Both the position numbers and the translations under genes were made by a program. Below are positions 45,050 through 58,675 of a stretch of 64,000 nucleotides of DNA, piece by piece. The DNA comes from Rutstroemia sp. NJR-2017a BVV2 (Eukaryota > Ascomycota > Leotiomycetes > Helotiales > Rutstroemiaceae). The number at the start of each line of letters is the position of its first letter. Position 1 is the stretch's first letter. The stretch is from the NCBI GenBank assembly GCA_002946415.1, contig NJPS01000033.1:372001-436000 (forward strand), given 5' to 3'. The notes below the pieces were generated by a model. The model saw nothing but the letters and a program-made list of their open reading frames with translations, had not been told where the DNA came from and did not search any database.

Positions 45050-47209
45050 CGAATCGAACGAGACCATGAAAACTATCTTACAGTAGCAGCAAATAGAAGA
45101 TGCCGAAAGGGTAGGCAGACAATGTCGGGCAGGAGCGTTGCATATTTATGCATGAATTGGCTGGCGTTTGACTAAATCTTAGCACAATTTGAGTGCATAA
45201 GCATCCGACGTGCATCGCATCCTCTGAAACATCGAGCAGCCGTTCGTTCGCTCGTTTGCTTATGTGGGTCGGCCGTCAAAAAGGAAGGGAATTGTTTGGG
45301 GGTCGCGTCTAGTCCCGGCTGACATGTACAGTAGCGTAATTCGGGTCCTCACAGTGGCTTTTGTGCCAGTGGTTATTTTCTTTAGTGCGTTCGGGTGTCA
45401 CCTTTCTAGTGATGGGCCGGGGTGCGTTATCCGAGGGGGCTTAGTTTGGATGGGGAAGAATAGGGGATGGGATGGGGAAATGAAAACAATAGATGGTTCA
45501 ATAGATTAGATGGGTACTTTGGACGGGTATGGGATGGATGGGATGGTTGATAGGGGAAGGAAAGGGAAAGGGAAAGGGAAATGGAAAGGGAGGAATAAAT
45601 AGATACACAGACAGACAGGCGATCGAGCGTTCTAGAGATCGGGATATGTTGAGATTGAGAAGATTGAAATTGGCAGTGGTAAGGTTATGGGAGTAGGGAA
45701 TGGAAGTGCCGTCGGTTATGAGCAGTGGCTGTGGCTGTTAGTCGACGGTACGTACAGTAACCTTACCAATGATTGAAGGATGCGGTACGATAAGGGATAA
45801 GGAACTAAAAAAGAAGCAGAGAAGCGACATCGAAAATGGGGAAATGCAAAATGAAATAGGCCTGTCCAGCTGGAAAATTAGATGGAAGTATGGATGTGTG
45901 GATGTATGGATGTATGTCGTGACTCGTACAAGACTACAAGTAAACAAACAGAATCTGGCCCGCAGCTGGGGTAAGTGAGCTTAAGCAAGCTACTTCGTAC
46001 TTTGTGCAAGACCTCGGCCGAAAATGAGGTTTAATTATCACTTGTTTCAGAGCAAATTTCACAGTTCGCAGGATACTTTGGTTGAGCCGTTTCTAGAGAC
46101 GGGGAATGGAAATGGGAAATTGGACGTTCATATAGGTAAGGCATACAAAAGTGACTGGAAATGAAAGGGAAGGAGGTTGGAAGCTTCTCATATGAAGCCG
46201 GACCTTGGCTCATCTCTCATCTCGCCTCTCTCATCTTATCTCATGGCATACGGAATAGCATGGTTTTGTGTCACGTTATTCGTTCTTGGTGGTTTGACTT
46301 TGGCTTTGCCTTTGAGTGTGACTCTGAGGGAATACGCGGTTACTAACGGACGGAAATATGACAGCTATCATAGTAGTCATGGCATTGGACTCGTACTTGC
46401 AGGAGTATTTTTGGAAACGTGTGATGGGATTGAGCGACTGATTGATAGCAAGAAACACCAACATCAACAGTAGATACTAAAGTAATAGATATATCCTATT
46501 TAAGCATAGCGCGAACAGCCGAGGACAAAATGCGACAAATCAACCAATCAATCACCACAGAGAGATTAATCCGATGATTGGGGGTCGTTGATTGATTGAT
46601 TGAGGGACGGTTTCGTTTTCCTGATAGCCGGAATAAGCCATGTTCGAGATTCCTCTGCTCTGAGTGCATGCATCTGCTTCGTATGGTATGCGATATATGT
46701 GTGTGCATACTGTGTATGGATGTGCATGTGCCCATGTGCCCATTTTCGTTCATCATTGTCCAGTCCCAAAAAGCTTGTCTTGTCTCAACACAAAAGGCGT
46801 CCAGTGCAACTCACCTCTTCACCCTTTCAACTTTCTTCTCCCTCGCTGACACGATACCAATACCAATACCACCAAAAGTGACCGACCCAACGACCCAAAG
46901 CCCACAGACCCAGATAATTTAATTTGGATCTCCCCCGTCCCCATTATCATCCCTATCATCCCCTTCTCCTTCTCCTTCCACTTCTTCTACCGACCTTCTC
47001 TTCAGGAGACAAATTAAAAATAAGATCCATACTTTGGACTCATCTCATCTCACAGACTCACATTCACACCACACTCACACTCATCTCGCACTCATCTCAC
47101 ACTCATAATCTTACCACCAGAGACAAGGGAGCTCCACCTCTGGTTCGCATCTCCGATACTCTAACGTTACTCCCATCTATCAGAAAGAAAAGAAAAAAGG
47201 TTTCTCAAA
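45050..47209. other. Intergenic 2.2 kb
   Basis: No gene is supported. An A/G run built on GGGAAA lies near 45556-45590. At 46526-46610 two arms of (CAAT)/(ATTG)-type repeats face each other and could form a hairpin. The right end (46920-47200) is C/T/A-rich, as in strong fungal leaders, and precedes the Ala/Pro-rich gene. Confidence 0.5.
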
Positions 47210-47534
47210 ATGCCTGGCGTTCGTAAGTCTTAAATTTCTCAAAAGATCCTCTCCAAACTATTTCCTTTTCGGCTTCTACTTGTTTCTCATTTCTACTCCT
47301 GCTCCTCGTTCTTCTTCTCCCTTCCTAATCTTAAAACATCCATTTCATAAACTTAATTTGTTTCCTGTTGCCATTTCTGTTCCTGTTGTTGTTTCTTTGT
47401 TCTTTGTCACTCTATCTCAACTTCACCTTCCCTCTACTCTCCCTCTACCAGAGAAAGCCGACGACGACAAGACCAACGACGACTCTCTTATCTTGCAATC
47501 TCCATACTCTACTTTAATATCACTTCACATCTAA
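47210..47534 (+). promoter_or_regulatory. Alternative first exon and spliced upstream ORF
   Basis: An ATG at 47210 in strong context (tctcaaaATGCCTGGCGTTC) is followed at once by a GTAAGT donor (47223). An acceptor with a long pyrimidine tract (CTCTACCAG) ends at 47451. Splicing these gives a 31-codon ORF beginning MPGVQKADDDK and ending at TAA 47532-47534, four bases before the ATG of the main gene at 47539. Splicing the same first exon instead to 47681 puts it in frame with the main protein (MPGVPPNTFENIK). Confidence 0.5.
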
Positions 47535-47538
47535 CAAA

Positions 47539-48157
47539 ATGGGTATTTACTCCTTATCACCGCTCAGCGCATCTTGCATACATGTTTTCCTTTGCACGCG
47601 TTTATCTATCTCTACCATTTAGCCGCACGGCAACCAAGTCTATCTACGCGCGCATAGCTAACCATTTCTTTCTTTCACAGCACCAAACACTTTCGAGAAC
47701 ATCAAGGCCAAGTTCAAGGCACTTTTGAAGGGAAAGAAGAGCAAGAAGGCCGAGAAGACAGCTGCGGAGCCAACCCCAGCTGACGCGACTCCTGCCACCG
47801 AAACCGCTGCTGCTGACCAAGCTGCTCCTTCAACTGAACGTATGTCACTTTCCTCGTATCTGCCGACTCGGAAATAGAAAGGAACTGACCTGATTATGTT
47901 TGTAGCCGAAGTGAAGCCAACAGAGACCACAACACCTGCCGCACCCGCTGAGCCAGTACCATCTGACGCTGCTGCTAAGCCAGCTGCTGCCGCTGAGCCT
48001 GCCAACCCAGAAGCTCGTAAGTCATTCTGCTTACACCAATAATATAGGATCTGCGAACAAGAAGCTGACATACAAAACAGCAGCAGCAGCATCAGAAGCC
48101 CCCAAGGTTGAAGCAACCGGCACAACTATGCCAGCCGCCGTTTCGACCACTGCTTAA
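47539..48157 (+). CDS. Small Ala/Pro/Thr/Glu-rich protein of unknown function
   Basis: Exons 47539-47542 (ATGG), 47681-47839, 47906-48016 and 48081-48157 give about 116 residues; all phases close. The N-terminus is basic and probably helical (NTFENIKAKFKALLKGKKSKKAEK). The rest is low-complexity Ala, Pro, Thr and Glu. There is no membrane segment or domain. The last acceptor is followed by CAGCAGCAG, so alternative use of neighbouring CAGs could remove one or more residues. The first coding exon is only four bases; a second possible first exon lies at 47210 (separate entry). The C/T-rich leader and long flanks suggest strong expression, but this is inference. I do not recognise the family. 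Confidence 0.6.
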
Positions 48158-50666
48158 ACTCTCCATCTCATGCATTCTTCGATAGGAATCTATAATATGC
48201 CAGAGGAACTGCACTGCACGCATGTGAATTCGATGGGTCTTCTTTGAACTACGCGATGTCCTTTTTAATCAACGCACGTCTTGTCTACATACCCTACATA
48301 AGCAATACCATACCATCATGGAGCGGAGGTGAAAGACTGGGAACGAGAACGAACGTAATGGCAGGAGAGAAGCGGCAAAGTGGAATATGCAACGACGAGA
48401 GAATGCTCGAGAGAAAAGAAAGGGACCAAGGCAGGATTGTTGCCTAACAGGATATCATAATGTGTTATCATGTTTCATTTGTTTTCTCTCCAATTTTCAA
48501 ATTTCTTTCTCTTTTCCTGTTAACATTTTCTTGTCTTTTTTTCTGTTGTTGATGTTATTCTCTCACAATCTTGTACCTTTTGCTTTCTGTTTGAATTTGT
48601 CTTGCTCCTTTGTACTTGAGGAAAGGATAATATAACCAAAACTCGAGGCCGAGGAAGCAGGCAAGAAGGAAGAGAGAAATGGAACGGAATGGAAAGCATA
48701 CATGCTCGAGTCGGATACCCTATACCCCCTGATACCCCTAGTTCTAGCTGTAGTTAGTTGGTTGTGCGGTGCAGATGCGAGAATTCAATGGTTTTATTTT
48801 GTTTTATAATATGAGTATATACTTTATTTGATCTGAGTTAATGAGGATGTTGTGTGCAATTGAAGTGCGATGTTTTGTTGGTCTTGTGTAGGGTGAATGG
48901 TATGATGTGAGGTGAGGTGAGGTGAGGTGAGGTGAAGCGAAGCGAAATGAAGTGCAGTTGTGTTGTAGTTTTCGTTGACGACCGGGGAGGAAATCACCTA
49001 TCCATCGATCTATCAGACAGACATGGTGCTGGTTTACGATACTGAATATGCATTTAAGTATATTATGTGCTATTCATGCTGCGTTGCGGTCAACATATAC
49101 TCATATGAGGAGGATGGGGGTGGGGCTCCATGGACAAAAGCAAGTCGCAAATCTATGTTTCGAACATCACTTCGAATCGTACAAACTCGGATTGTGGGGT
49201 TAAAGTTGGATTACCGAGTTCTTACGTCGGGCTCTAGTCGGTATAAGACTGATTATGGCACTGAGGTTTTGTTTAAATGTTCATCCAGTGGGGAGGAAAG
49301 AAGGGGCGGGGGGGGGCGATGGTTCGAGGTTTGTGGTTTGATCGGATATAGGGTTGAGGGGAGTAGATGAGGAGATGAGTAGATGAGGGGGAGGGGTTGT
49401 GGGCGGGGAAGTCTTAAGGGGTTGATATGATATGCGGCGGGGGGTGTCCTGTGACTTTGAGGAAGCCGGCGATGTGCGGCGATGTGCAGAGATGTGTTTG
49501 ATGGCAGTGCGAGTCAATCCCGTGGGATTTTCTTTGCATCAACTACATCCGATACCCTAATACAGCCTATCCCCTAACTGCAGCTCGCAACGTCTTTATC
49601 GTCTGAAATTGAGCGGGCCTTTAATCACTCAGAGGGGTAGATCCGCAGACAAACTATTCATACCTTCGTTGAAAAACCAGAGGCACATAAGTTCTCGCAA
49701 GAATTAGACGTAGGAGTTTGATATATGGAAAGATATGAGATTACCGACGTCTCCCGGTATTCTGGTTTGGAGCAGCGCTTTACCCTTCTCTACCTGTCTC
49801 CTCCTTATCGATACTTCTCAAGCATGCATTTCCAGCTTCTGTCCACCTTGCTCCCTTCTCCTCACTCTTACCGGGTTGTCTTGTTCAGTAGTGCTAGTCC
49901 TGCGGCCTTAAACGCAAGAGCTGTAGTAGCTACCCGGCAGCTTTAACATCCACCGCTATGAAGGTTTGCGAGAACGAAACCCTCCAGAGCACCTACGCGT
50001 AGTTAAACAACGGCCTCGACACTTGCAGTAAGACTAGTCGTTCTTGTGTACTTGAACTGTGACTGACTACCATATCCCAAGTCCACCCCAAAGATATTGG
50101 ATGAGCGAATCGCATCAGCTCCATCGGTATGCCTTCTGGTTTCCGCTGCCGTCTCTGGGAGTGAGCATCGGGATTCATTTTCTGTTGGATAAACTTGCTA
50201 AGGTGTGTTGCTTGGCTCAGAGACCTGCCATGGCTACCCAGGCCAGCGGTTCCGTGCATCCAGGACGTGGATTTGGGTTCGCTGGCAGGGTTACGAGGTA
50301 TAAATGTTATCAAAACTGAGGAGAAATCGCCTCTATATATAAGCTGCTGCGGTCTTATGTTCAATACTTCTTGAAGTCACTTATCTAGTCCAGACTAACC
50401 ATATAAGGTACTAGTTTATTTCTTCATGTGAAAGTCCCACCAAAGCTGTACCCTTGCAGTCTTATCTTGGAGTTTAATTGGTTATAGCTCCCTTTGTAAA
50501 CAACAACTTAAGTTTCCGAGAACTCAACTTCTCTCGTCATTTTCAGGTTCATGTTTGGAGGTAGTTGATTTCTCCAAGTGCATTGCACCGCCAATTCAAA
50601 AGAGGGATTTCTCATAATCTTTCCCCGCCGTAAGATTTGCGATCAACGTCCATAACAATCTCCAAG
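48158..50666. other. Intergenic 2.5 kb
   Basis: No gene is supported. A (GGTGA)n run lies at about 48908-48935. Short frames at 49725-49946 and 49993-50364 look random. The right end, from about 50500, is the promoter and leader of the next gene. Confidence 0.5.
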
Positions 50667-53589
50667 ATGGCCCCCGCAACAAGATCGACTGGTAGGAAAA
50701 ATCCACCTCTGTCGGAATTTACCTCGAGAGTTACAAGTATGCTATGCTAATATATCTCGCACTATCTAGCGGCGAAGCCGGCGATGCTGATTGAAGGTGA
50801 TGATGAGGTTACAGGATTCATGAATAATGCTCCGAAGGGGAAGAAGTCAAGTAAACAAGATTTCCAAGCTGTCGCAAAAGGTCTTCGCCGTTTCACCAAA
50901 CCTGCGGAGAGGCGATCGAGTGCGTATTTAGCGAACAATGAGGAGGAAAAAGAGGTGGAGGAAGAGGAGGAGGAGGAGGCGGCGGATCAGATTCGCGGAG
51001 AGTTGAAGGGTCCTGATGGAATAGTGGTAGGCTCCCCGCTCGAAGGATCCCAGTCTAGCCAGTGAGAGTGGTTTATGAGCATGCGCAATAAAAATGTCTT
51101 CCTGGAGACTGATGAATAATAGGAAGCGGTGGACACCGGTTCTGAGGTCAATAACAAAACGGCGCCCACGAAGCCCGCGACTCAGAAGAAAGTGCTTCGG
51201 ATGCCGACAGGGAACAAGGGCAAGGATCGCGAACCACAAGAGTCTGCTTCGAACAAAAGGAAACGCCAGAGTGATGTTTCTACTTCCCTTCTTGATCAGG
51301 AAGAAGACGCAGAGCACACAGCCGAAGAAGTACCAAAAGCGAAAAGACCTGTTGGACGACCTGCAAAGCGCCTCAAAGGTGTAGCTGCAGCTCCGGCTAA
51401 GACCGGAACTGGAAAACCGAAGGGACAACCACGAAAATCTGCGCCTATCGAGGAGATTACCCCAGATCAGACAAATGCGTCGAATCAGAATAGAGTAGAA
51501 CACAGGCAACCTCAAGTTGAATCGGAGGACGAGAATTCTCTCTTTATACCGGAAACTGTTCAAGTGCCTATGCATACTCGGCCGAGTCGCAGAATTGCGA
51601 TTGAGTTGCCAGTATTAGGCGCAGAGGCGGAGGGTGATACAGGCAATGAAGGTAGAGAGAAGAGCCAGAAGGTCGTAGTGGAGATCGGGGGCGTGGAAGG
51701 TATAACGGACATAGCAATGGACCCAAGTCCGGTGAAACCTACCCCGGCTCGAAGGAGTCGAGAGGATTATGCCCCGCAGTCAAAGAAATCTGTACCAAGT
51801 CAGCAGCCTACTAACGGCTCTTCTTCCAGTGGCATTGCTGGCTCATCGAGGCCGGTTCGAGAAGCCGGAGCACATGGTGAAGATCAAGCCGACGAGGCTG
51901 AAGCCGAGGAGGATGTAGCCGATGAAGATGAAGCCGAGCAGGATGATATACCGAATTTCGGTGCTTGGGGCGGGATCATAAGAACTTCCGTTTTCGACGA
52001 CTTAGACGAGGCAGTGAAGCGCTTGGGCTCTACAAAACATACAACAGAATATGCAACAAAACATGCATCGGGAAGACTCGAAAGTAAAATCCCAGAGGGT
52101 ATGAAAATTGAAACGGCTTTGGGTAAAGATATTGAAAAATGCTTGGGAGCTCTTCACCGAGCCTACAAAGCCCTCCAAACAGCATGTGAAAGTAGCGGTG
52201 ATGATTCCATTGCGCATAACAACATAATAAAGCAGTTCAGTGTTATGCAAAACCTGTTGGATCTCACGCTGCGGTATCTCGAAGACGCTTCGAACAATCC
52301 CGAGGGCAAGCAGAACCTGCTGAAAGACTTGTTCTTCTTTATCATTCCTAGATTTTCGAACGAGTTATTGCCGCAAGCGTTCCTGAGCCATGCGAAGCAC
52401 GAACATGTACCCATCGAGGCGCAAGAAGAGATGGTGAAGTTGATAGAGCTGCTCAACACAGCCATTGATATCACATTATCCCAGCCGGATAAGCTTGTTC
52501 CACAAAATCTCGGCCAAACGAAACAGCCTCTCACGCGAATCCGTTCACTTCTGCGACAACTATTGGAAATAAAAGATGAAGTTGCTCGCCAGCGTAGTGC
52601 CATCGAGCAAGAAAAGAGGATAGCCAGGGATCGAGAACGTGCTCGCATGAGGCAAGAACGTCGACTTAAAGAAGAGCAAGCGCTCAAGGAAGAAGCCGCC
52701 AAAGCTCGCGCCGAGCGCATAAAAGCGGCCAAGAAATCATACCAAAACTGCTCTGATATCGTGCGCCGAGGAATCGAAGCCGAGTTGCGCAAAAGGAAAG
52801 AGCTAGAGGAGTGGAGGAGGTCACAATCCGAAAAGGAGCGCTGGAGAACAGAAGATCCGGATCGATCTGCTGCTAGCGACAATCGCGGACGTTCTCGAAG
52901 TCGCGTCGTGGATGAAGATGCTAGTCGTATTGTGGATGAGGATGGTAGCCGTGCCGTCGATGAAGATGATAGCGATGATCCTTTCAGCGATAACTACATC
53001 CCTCGCCCTGAACCACCCCCACAACGTACTGGTGTCTTCGCCCAATACGTACGAGCCCGCTCCCCATCTCCATCGCTCTCCATTCCCCCTCTCTCTTCCT
53101 CCTCGCCTTCCGCCTCGCCCGAACCTATCCATAATCCAAGTGAGCCCTTTGGCTTCGGCTCGCTCGCCGAATCGGACCAGAAACTCTTCATCGCGACGAT
53201 GAAATGGAAATATGAGAATCATGCGGATGAGACGGAGGTCTTTGCTCATTTGAAAAATGTGATTGCGCGCGGCAGATACGAGTTGGAGGATATTTGGGAG
53301 GTGGCGAAGAGTTTGCAGGATTTCTTTGATGGGGAACATGGGCAGGGGAGGGCGAGGCGGTGGGCGTGGAGTTATGAGGTTTGGAGGTGAGCTTCTTTTT
53401 GCTTCTTTTTTGTTAGGGATACGGGAGTTGGTTACTGAGGGGGAAGCAGCTTTTCTAATTCGCATTGAAGAATATGAGTGCTAACTTACATGCCCCTATA
53501 GGAGAGACGGTCTAGGTGGTCCTCAAGATGGAGAAGACGACGACGACGACGACGAGGAAGACGAGCAGGAGGATGAAGACGAAGAATAA
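50667..53589 (+). CDS. Acidic/basic nuclear protein with AT-hook-like motif
   Basis: Four exons (50667-50691, 50770-51026, 51123-53386, 53502-53589) give about 877 residues; phases close. The start is MAPATRST. Features in order: a Lys/Arg-rich N-terminus with an acidic run, an AT-hook-like KRPVGRPAKRLKG, more basic disordered sequence, an acidic block (EAEAEEDVADEDEAEQDD), and a folded helical region from NFGAWGGIIRTSVFDDLDEAVKRL through FFFIIPRFSNELLPQAF. Next come a long charged coiled coil (IEQEKRIARDRERARMRQE), a VDED repeat, a Ser/Pro-rich part and a last helical domain (ESDQKLFIATMKWKYENHAD...VWR). The final exon is nearly all Asp/Glu. It looks like a chromatin protein. I cannot assign a complex, and no enzyme motif is visible. 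Confidence 0.75.
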
Positions 53590-56500
53590 ATCTCTCTGGA
53601 ATAACTCATCCAGTGTAGTTTTTTTCATTGTTAGATAAGAGTCACTTATGCTTGGCGTTTCCTGCTTTGTCTTTATGTTTGTGCCTTTTACATATACCCT
53701 CCGGCGTTTACGAGATCCTGTTTTTGTCTTCAATCGATGGGGGCTTACATGGGTTTAGGATGGGATGGGATGGGATTGGGTGGATGGAGTGTGCATTGTT
53801 TATGCTGTGATGTAATGGTTATTTGATACACGATTACGGTGCTCCCGTTGACGAAGTCCACGGCAGGCAAGAAGGAATGATGATGCATTTTTATGGAGAC
53901 GTTGCATAGCTGAGGAGAGATTTTTGGTGAGTTTTGCATTGGGGAAAGCGACAGGGAGGGTGATAGATAGGATGTGGATATGAATGAGATGATGCTACAC
54001 GGGAACGTCTCCAGAGATCAGAAGCACTACTACTCCCACTTGAAGAATCGACACATATACCACTGGGCCACAACCGACTGATTAGTCTTCCTGTTTACGC
54101 TGTGCCAACTATTGTCTGTGGTCCTGGGTTATCTTCTAACCGTTGCATGCTCTCCAAGCTTCCTCGCCGGCATCCTCGTCCCCGCCTACACCCCCGGTGA
54201 GTGCGTTCTGATAAAGATGTGCATTCATATGTTTTCCGGCGAGTTGTGGTCGGAGGAGGGAGTCACGTTCTCTGCTAATATCAAATTGGAGAAAGCGGAG
54301 ACTGGATATTTCTTTCCTGCAAGAAGGAATTGAAAGGCCGAACGGAATTTAGCAAGTCGTTGATGTTTGAAAAGGTGTTGAATCGAATCGGATGCGTGGA
54401 TTTCAATGAATACGTGACAAATAATGAGACAACCATGCAAGACTCATAATGAAATTGAAAATGAAGGTATATAGACAAATGAAATCATACCACCATTCTG
54501 CAACGTCTCTTCCGTAGTTTTAGTTCAGTTCAGTAAAAACTTAAGCCTGAGTTTCCCACGCAGAAAAAACACCACCGTCAGTCGACCTACATCACTCCCG
54601 CTCTCGCTCTCACACAAAAAGCAGCTCAAAATTTGTATCTGAAATACCTGTCAACCTACTAGATTTTCACTGCTCCAGCTAGTTTTCGCACGGCTTGGAA
54701 GCTGGATCTGGAGGGCTTTGGGGGGGATCTGCGTGGTATATGTGATTTATTTACCTGGAGAGCGTATCTCTGCGGGCCTGCGGCGAGTAGAGGGATCTGT
54801 CGAAGGAGGATGAGAGAGTGCGGTGCGGATATGAGATGAGGGTTGGGTGGGTGGGTGTGAAGGGATGGATGGATGGATAGATAGATAAAAATGCAAATGC
54901 AGATGGGGTGAGAGGAGGGCAAGGTGGGGAGTTTGGGAGACGGTAAGGTAGTTTGGGAAAGGGGGGTAGTGGGTAGTGGGGGGAGGAAGCGCTTGGTCTG
55001 ATGAGGGGGAATAATATGTGGAGGAGAGGGGAGAGCTTTTGCTTGATGGTACATGTGCAGGAGACTGGCAAAGAGATGAGTGTAGATAGTGGATTGGCTC
55101 TTGAAAAGGTGAGGTAGAGCTGTATTTGGTAGATAGAGTATATGACGGACTCGGCCTGAAGACGGTGTCTTGTTTCATAGTTTGTATTGTTTGCTATGTT
55201 CGGATACGGACAGACACTTCGAGTTGTTACTATCAATCTTGCGTAGTGAGGGAAGAAGGGAAAAAGGCAGTGGTAAGCATCTATATGCTGCGCAGCGGTG
55301 ATGGGTTAAAGTGGTATTTATATTCAACAAAGTAATTGAGCGCGCGAGAAACATTTTGTTTGAAAGACGGACTTTTCGGTGAGATGGTGCATGTTCACGA
55401 GTGTTGTCGGCCCTAACCGGTCGTCTTTGAGATCATATGAACTCCCTTTCAATATAGGTCCATGCCGTCGCGTGTTTGAGAGAAACAGTGCAGGCATGCC
55501 AATGTCCATGTTACCCTAAGCTCAGCCCTATGAGATAGCAAGTTGGTATGGCGAGAGGAACATCAAATTTGCAATGCCATTATTACATAGTTTTGGACTA
55601 CTGTGCAAGATTGATTCAACGTAGGCAGACAATGTCATTGACCAGCTTCTCAGATAGTATTGCCTTGCGCAATTCTCACTTGGGATTTTGCACCAATCTA
55701 AAGTATTGGTGTGACAGTATGATGGTCAATGTACAAGTCTCTAGGTCACTGATATCCAGAAGACATAGAACGATACCTGACAGGTGAATATAAAATCGCA
55801 ACAAACATCCCACAGTTGTCAGAGCAAGAAGAAAGACTGAACGGATAATATCTGGATCAATCAATATAATAACCAGCACTAACTCGGGAATTTTAGGTAC
55901 CGAAGCTACTGTATTCTGAGACTTTCCTCGAATTTGTGGATAACAAGCCACTTCTGCATCAACTCATATCTTATCACTGGCAGTACATCAATCGCAAGAA
56001 AGAACACAATGTCTCAAACCTACAGAGCATCAAACGGAAGAGTGGCACCTCACTCTCCCAAGGCCAGCCAGTTAGACATACGATAGATCTTTCAGCCGCA
56101 GGAACGGTGGAGCAGCTAGCGACTAGTGGCTAGTAAGGATATAAATTGTTTCTTTAGCATGGGCACTTTGCAATAGCGTGGAGTGCTGAGCCTATTGGAA
56201 CTTTGCTGGGCAGAGGGCATATGTGGTAGTGCGTTCGTCTGTGGTGGACTTGAATCGCCTGGGGAATAGAATTCTCTGACGCTAGCTGGAGTTCACGATC
56301 GAGTCTTGTCCGTCCAGGCTACGCAGGACACAAAGTGAGATGGTAGTCGATTGTTGACTGTTTGATCGTATGAAGACAGCTGGTCTGGATCTTTTCACTA
56401 TAGCGATAAGAGATGCGTTGCAACTTGTAACAACATTGAACGCGAAGGAAAGGAGTAGAACGCACTAGATCAATGGATACAGTCGCCCATCGACAATCTG

Positions 56501-57798
56501 CCCCGCTGGGAAAAAAGCAACATCGCAGATATCACAGATATCGCATGGGAGACTCGATTCTCAGAAATGTCTCTCAATCAGCCCGTGAAGATATAAATCG
56601 ACGAACAGTTGTCCGCTCCGCCGAGTCAGTACTGTATTATCGATTCCTGAGCCTCGTTAGGCTGGTCTAGACCGAAGTGCAAGCGCCGCGACCCATCCCA
56701 CCGGTAAGATTGATAGTGAAAGCTTTGGTGCATTTCGTTGGTTGCCAGAATCAATCAAATCTGTGGTTGTTGAGGACTGCGGACGTGGAAAGCATTGGAT
56801 CTGGTTGACTCGCACCCGTCAATATAGGAATAAATGCTCCGGTGCATTGTAGACTTCTGTTAGCTTTGAAGATCGTTCCACGGCTTTCACAACTTTCACA
56901 ACTTTCACAATTTCATAACTGTGATATGTGATAAGTAATGAAACAAACACAATCGAAGTAAGTTCAAGGGAAGCTTCTTTCATGCCAAGTTGGACCGCGG
57001 AGATATGGTCTGCTTTCCAAGCTTCTTCATTCTCCATTCTCCGCTCTCCAGTTCCACAATTCTGGCCAAGGTTCGTCGGCGGCCGAATCATGTGATGTGC
57101 GCTTTTGCCACCCGCCGCCTCTCGGTGACACATGGAATTTGAAGCTTTTGATACGCCTGCAGGTATGAGGTCGGTGGCGTCGGGTAAACTATTTCGTCAA
57201 AATTGAATAGCCGTGGCAAGGTCATGCTTGTGAAAACTCCAAATACCGGTTTACCGGTCGGCTCAAACATGCTTTTGAATGCTTTGGCTTCACGAAGAGA
57301 CCCTTTTTTCTCCATCTCAAACCCAGTCCTTTTGTTTTTTTAATATCGACAGCCAGAGCGGGGTTCCACGAGTTCTTAAGCAACCACCAGTAACCAGTTT
57401 CACTTGGACGGCCTATATTAATCGGGATGCAGAGTTTGACATGATTGACCTGATTGACATGAAGATCTTCGCGATTTCAGATTAGAAACGTAGATTTAGC
57501 ATGCAAACATACGTACGTGCGAATATCATTATGACAATCATGACATGCTCCATAGGTAACAAAGTAACTAAACGGTAAGCCAGGCGTGCCAGGCATGCGT
57601 TTGATATCCGAATGCGAGTAACTGAGTTCGATCATGCAGTTGTCAATGGCATGTTCGAAACAAAAGTAAATCCACAATATCAATGAGTAATCATTGTCGA
57701 TCAGTTCTATAATCTGTGGCATTCGTGCTTGTGGCGGTGGCTTTGCGAAGAGCAGCAGCAGTTGGAAGGTCGTGCAACGGGGTCGCTCCCTTCATGCA

Positions 57799-57910
57799 GC
57801 TTCCAGTTTCGCTTTCCAGTTTCCAGTTTCCAGCTTCCAGTTTCCAGCTTCCAGCTTCCAGGATTCCCGGATTCCCGGTTTCCCAGCTGTCCAGCTCTCC
57901 AGCTCTCCAG
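57799..57910 (+). repeat. Imperfect TTCCAG(C/T) tandem repeat
   Basis: The 7-bp word CTTCCAG or TTTCCAG recurs about eight times, grading into GGATTCCC and CTCTCCAG units. It lies on a polypyrimidine-rich strand in the gene-free stretch and is probably a simple-sequence expansion. Confidence 0.85.
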
Positions 57911-58642
57911 CCATCACCAACTCTGTCCTGGGCTGGGATGTCTGGGATATTATACAGGTAGTGTACAGTGTACGGTCTATCCATGTATTTGTATTTTATC
58001 TTCATGTGCGACCTGAGCCTGCCTGTGCCTCCTGTACTTGAATATACTCCTGATGCTGCCTTCGCTTATGTATCTTTGTACTCACATATTAACACGGATG
58101 TATACATGCGTTGCATAAAAGACAGCGACAACTAAGTGTACTCCGTACTGTCAGATATGATGTGTGAAGTATCCAATCCATGTACCCAAACCCAGCACAG
58201 CAAAAGTGGGCATCGGCATAAACTCTACTCTCCTCTCCATTCTGTACACCCTACGCTCTACGAAATACCCTCTACCCGTCTTCCGTCACGTCCCCATACT
58301 ATCAAGTAGGAAATGCGCAGTGTCGATTGTTGCAAATCTTCTGTATGTATCGTGTATTATTAATGATTGACAAGAGAAAACGAAAAATAAAACAGGGTCC
58401 AGCCGGGTCTAAGACAGGAAAAAGCCCCATTTGCTCTGTGCCCCCAACAGCCCCTCTATCAAAAATCGAAAATCAAAATCCCATCTACAATTCGGTAGCT
58501 AATTCGCCACACTCCTTCGGACTCCCTGCACAAGTGTCTGCAGATCCCTTTCGACACACACCCACTTCCACACCACAGCTTTTACGGATACCATTCTCGA
58601 CTCTTGCAACTCAATTTCGACTTCACGCATCCATCAATCACT

Positions 58643-58675
58643 ACACGCAGAGGACACGCAGAGGACACGCAGAGG
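58643..58675 (+). repeat. 11-bp perfect tandem repeat, three copies
   Basis: ACACGCAGAGG occurs three times back to back (58643-58653, 58654-58664, 58665-58675), about 600 bp before the phytochrome start codon, in the likely promoter or leader. It could be a factor-binding array or simple slippage. Confidence 0.85.

Noticed and set aside
46177..46473. 98-codon frame with a hydrophobic stretch
   Set aside because: A possible membrane segment (LFVLGGLTLALPLSV) is present but the rest is unconvincing and no leader or splice context supports it.
46526..46610. Facing CAAT/ATTG repeat arms as a terminator or transposon end
   Set aside because: The arms are imperfect simple repeats with no target duplication, and fungal genes do not end at hairpin terminators.
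54747..55236. Overlapping minus-strand frames rich in Ser, Pro and His
   Set aside because: They follow a G-rich plus strand with GGAT repeats. Several frames are open at once, which points to composition, not coding.
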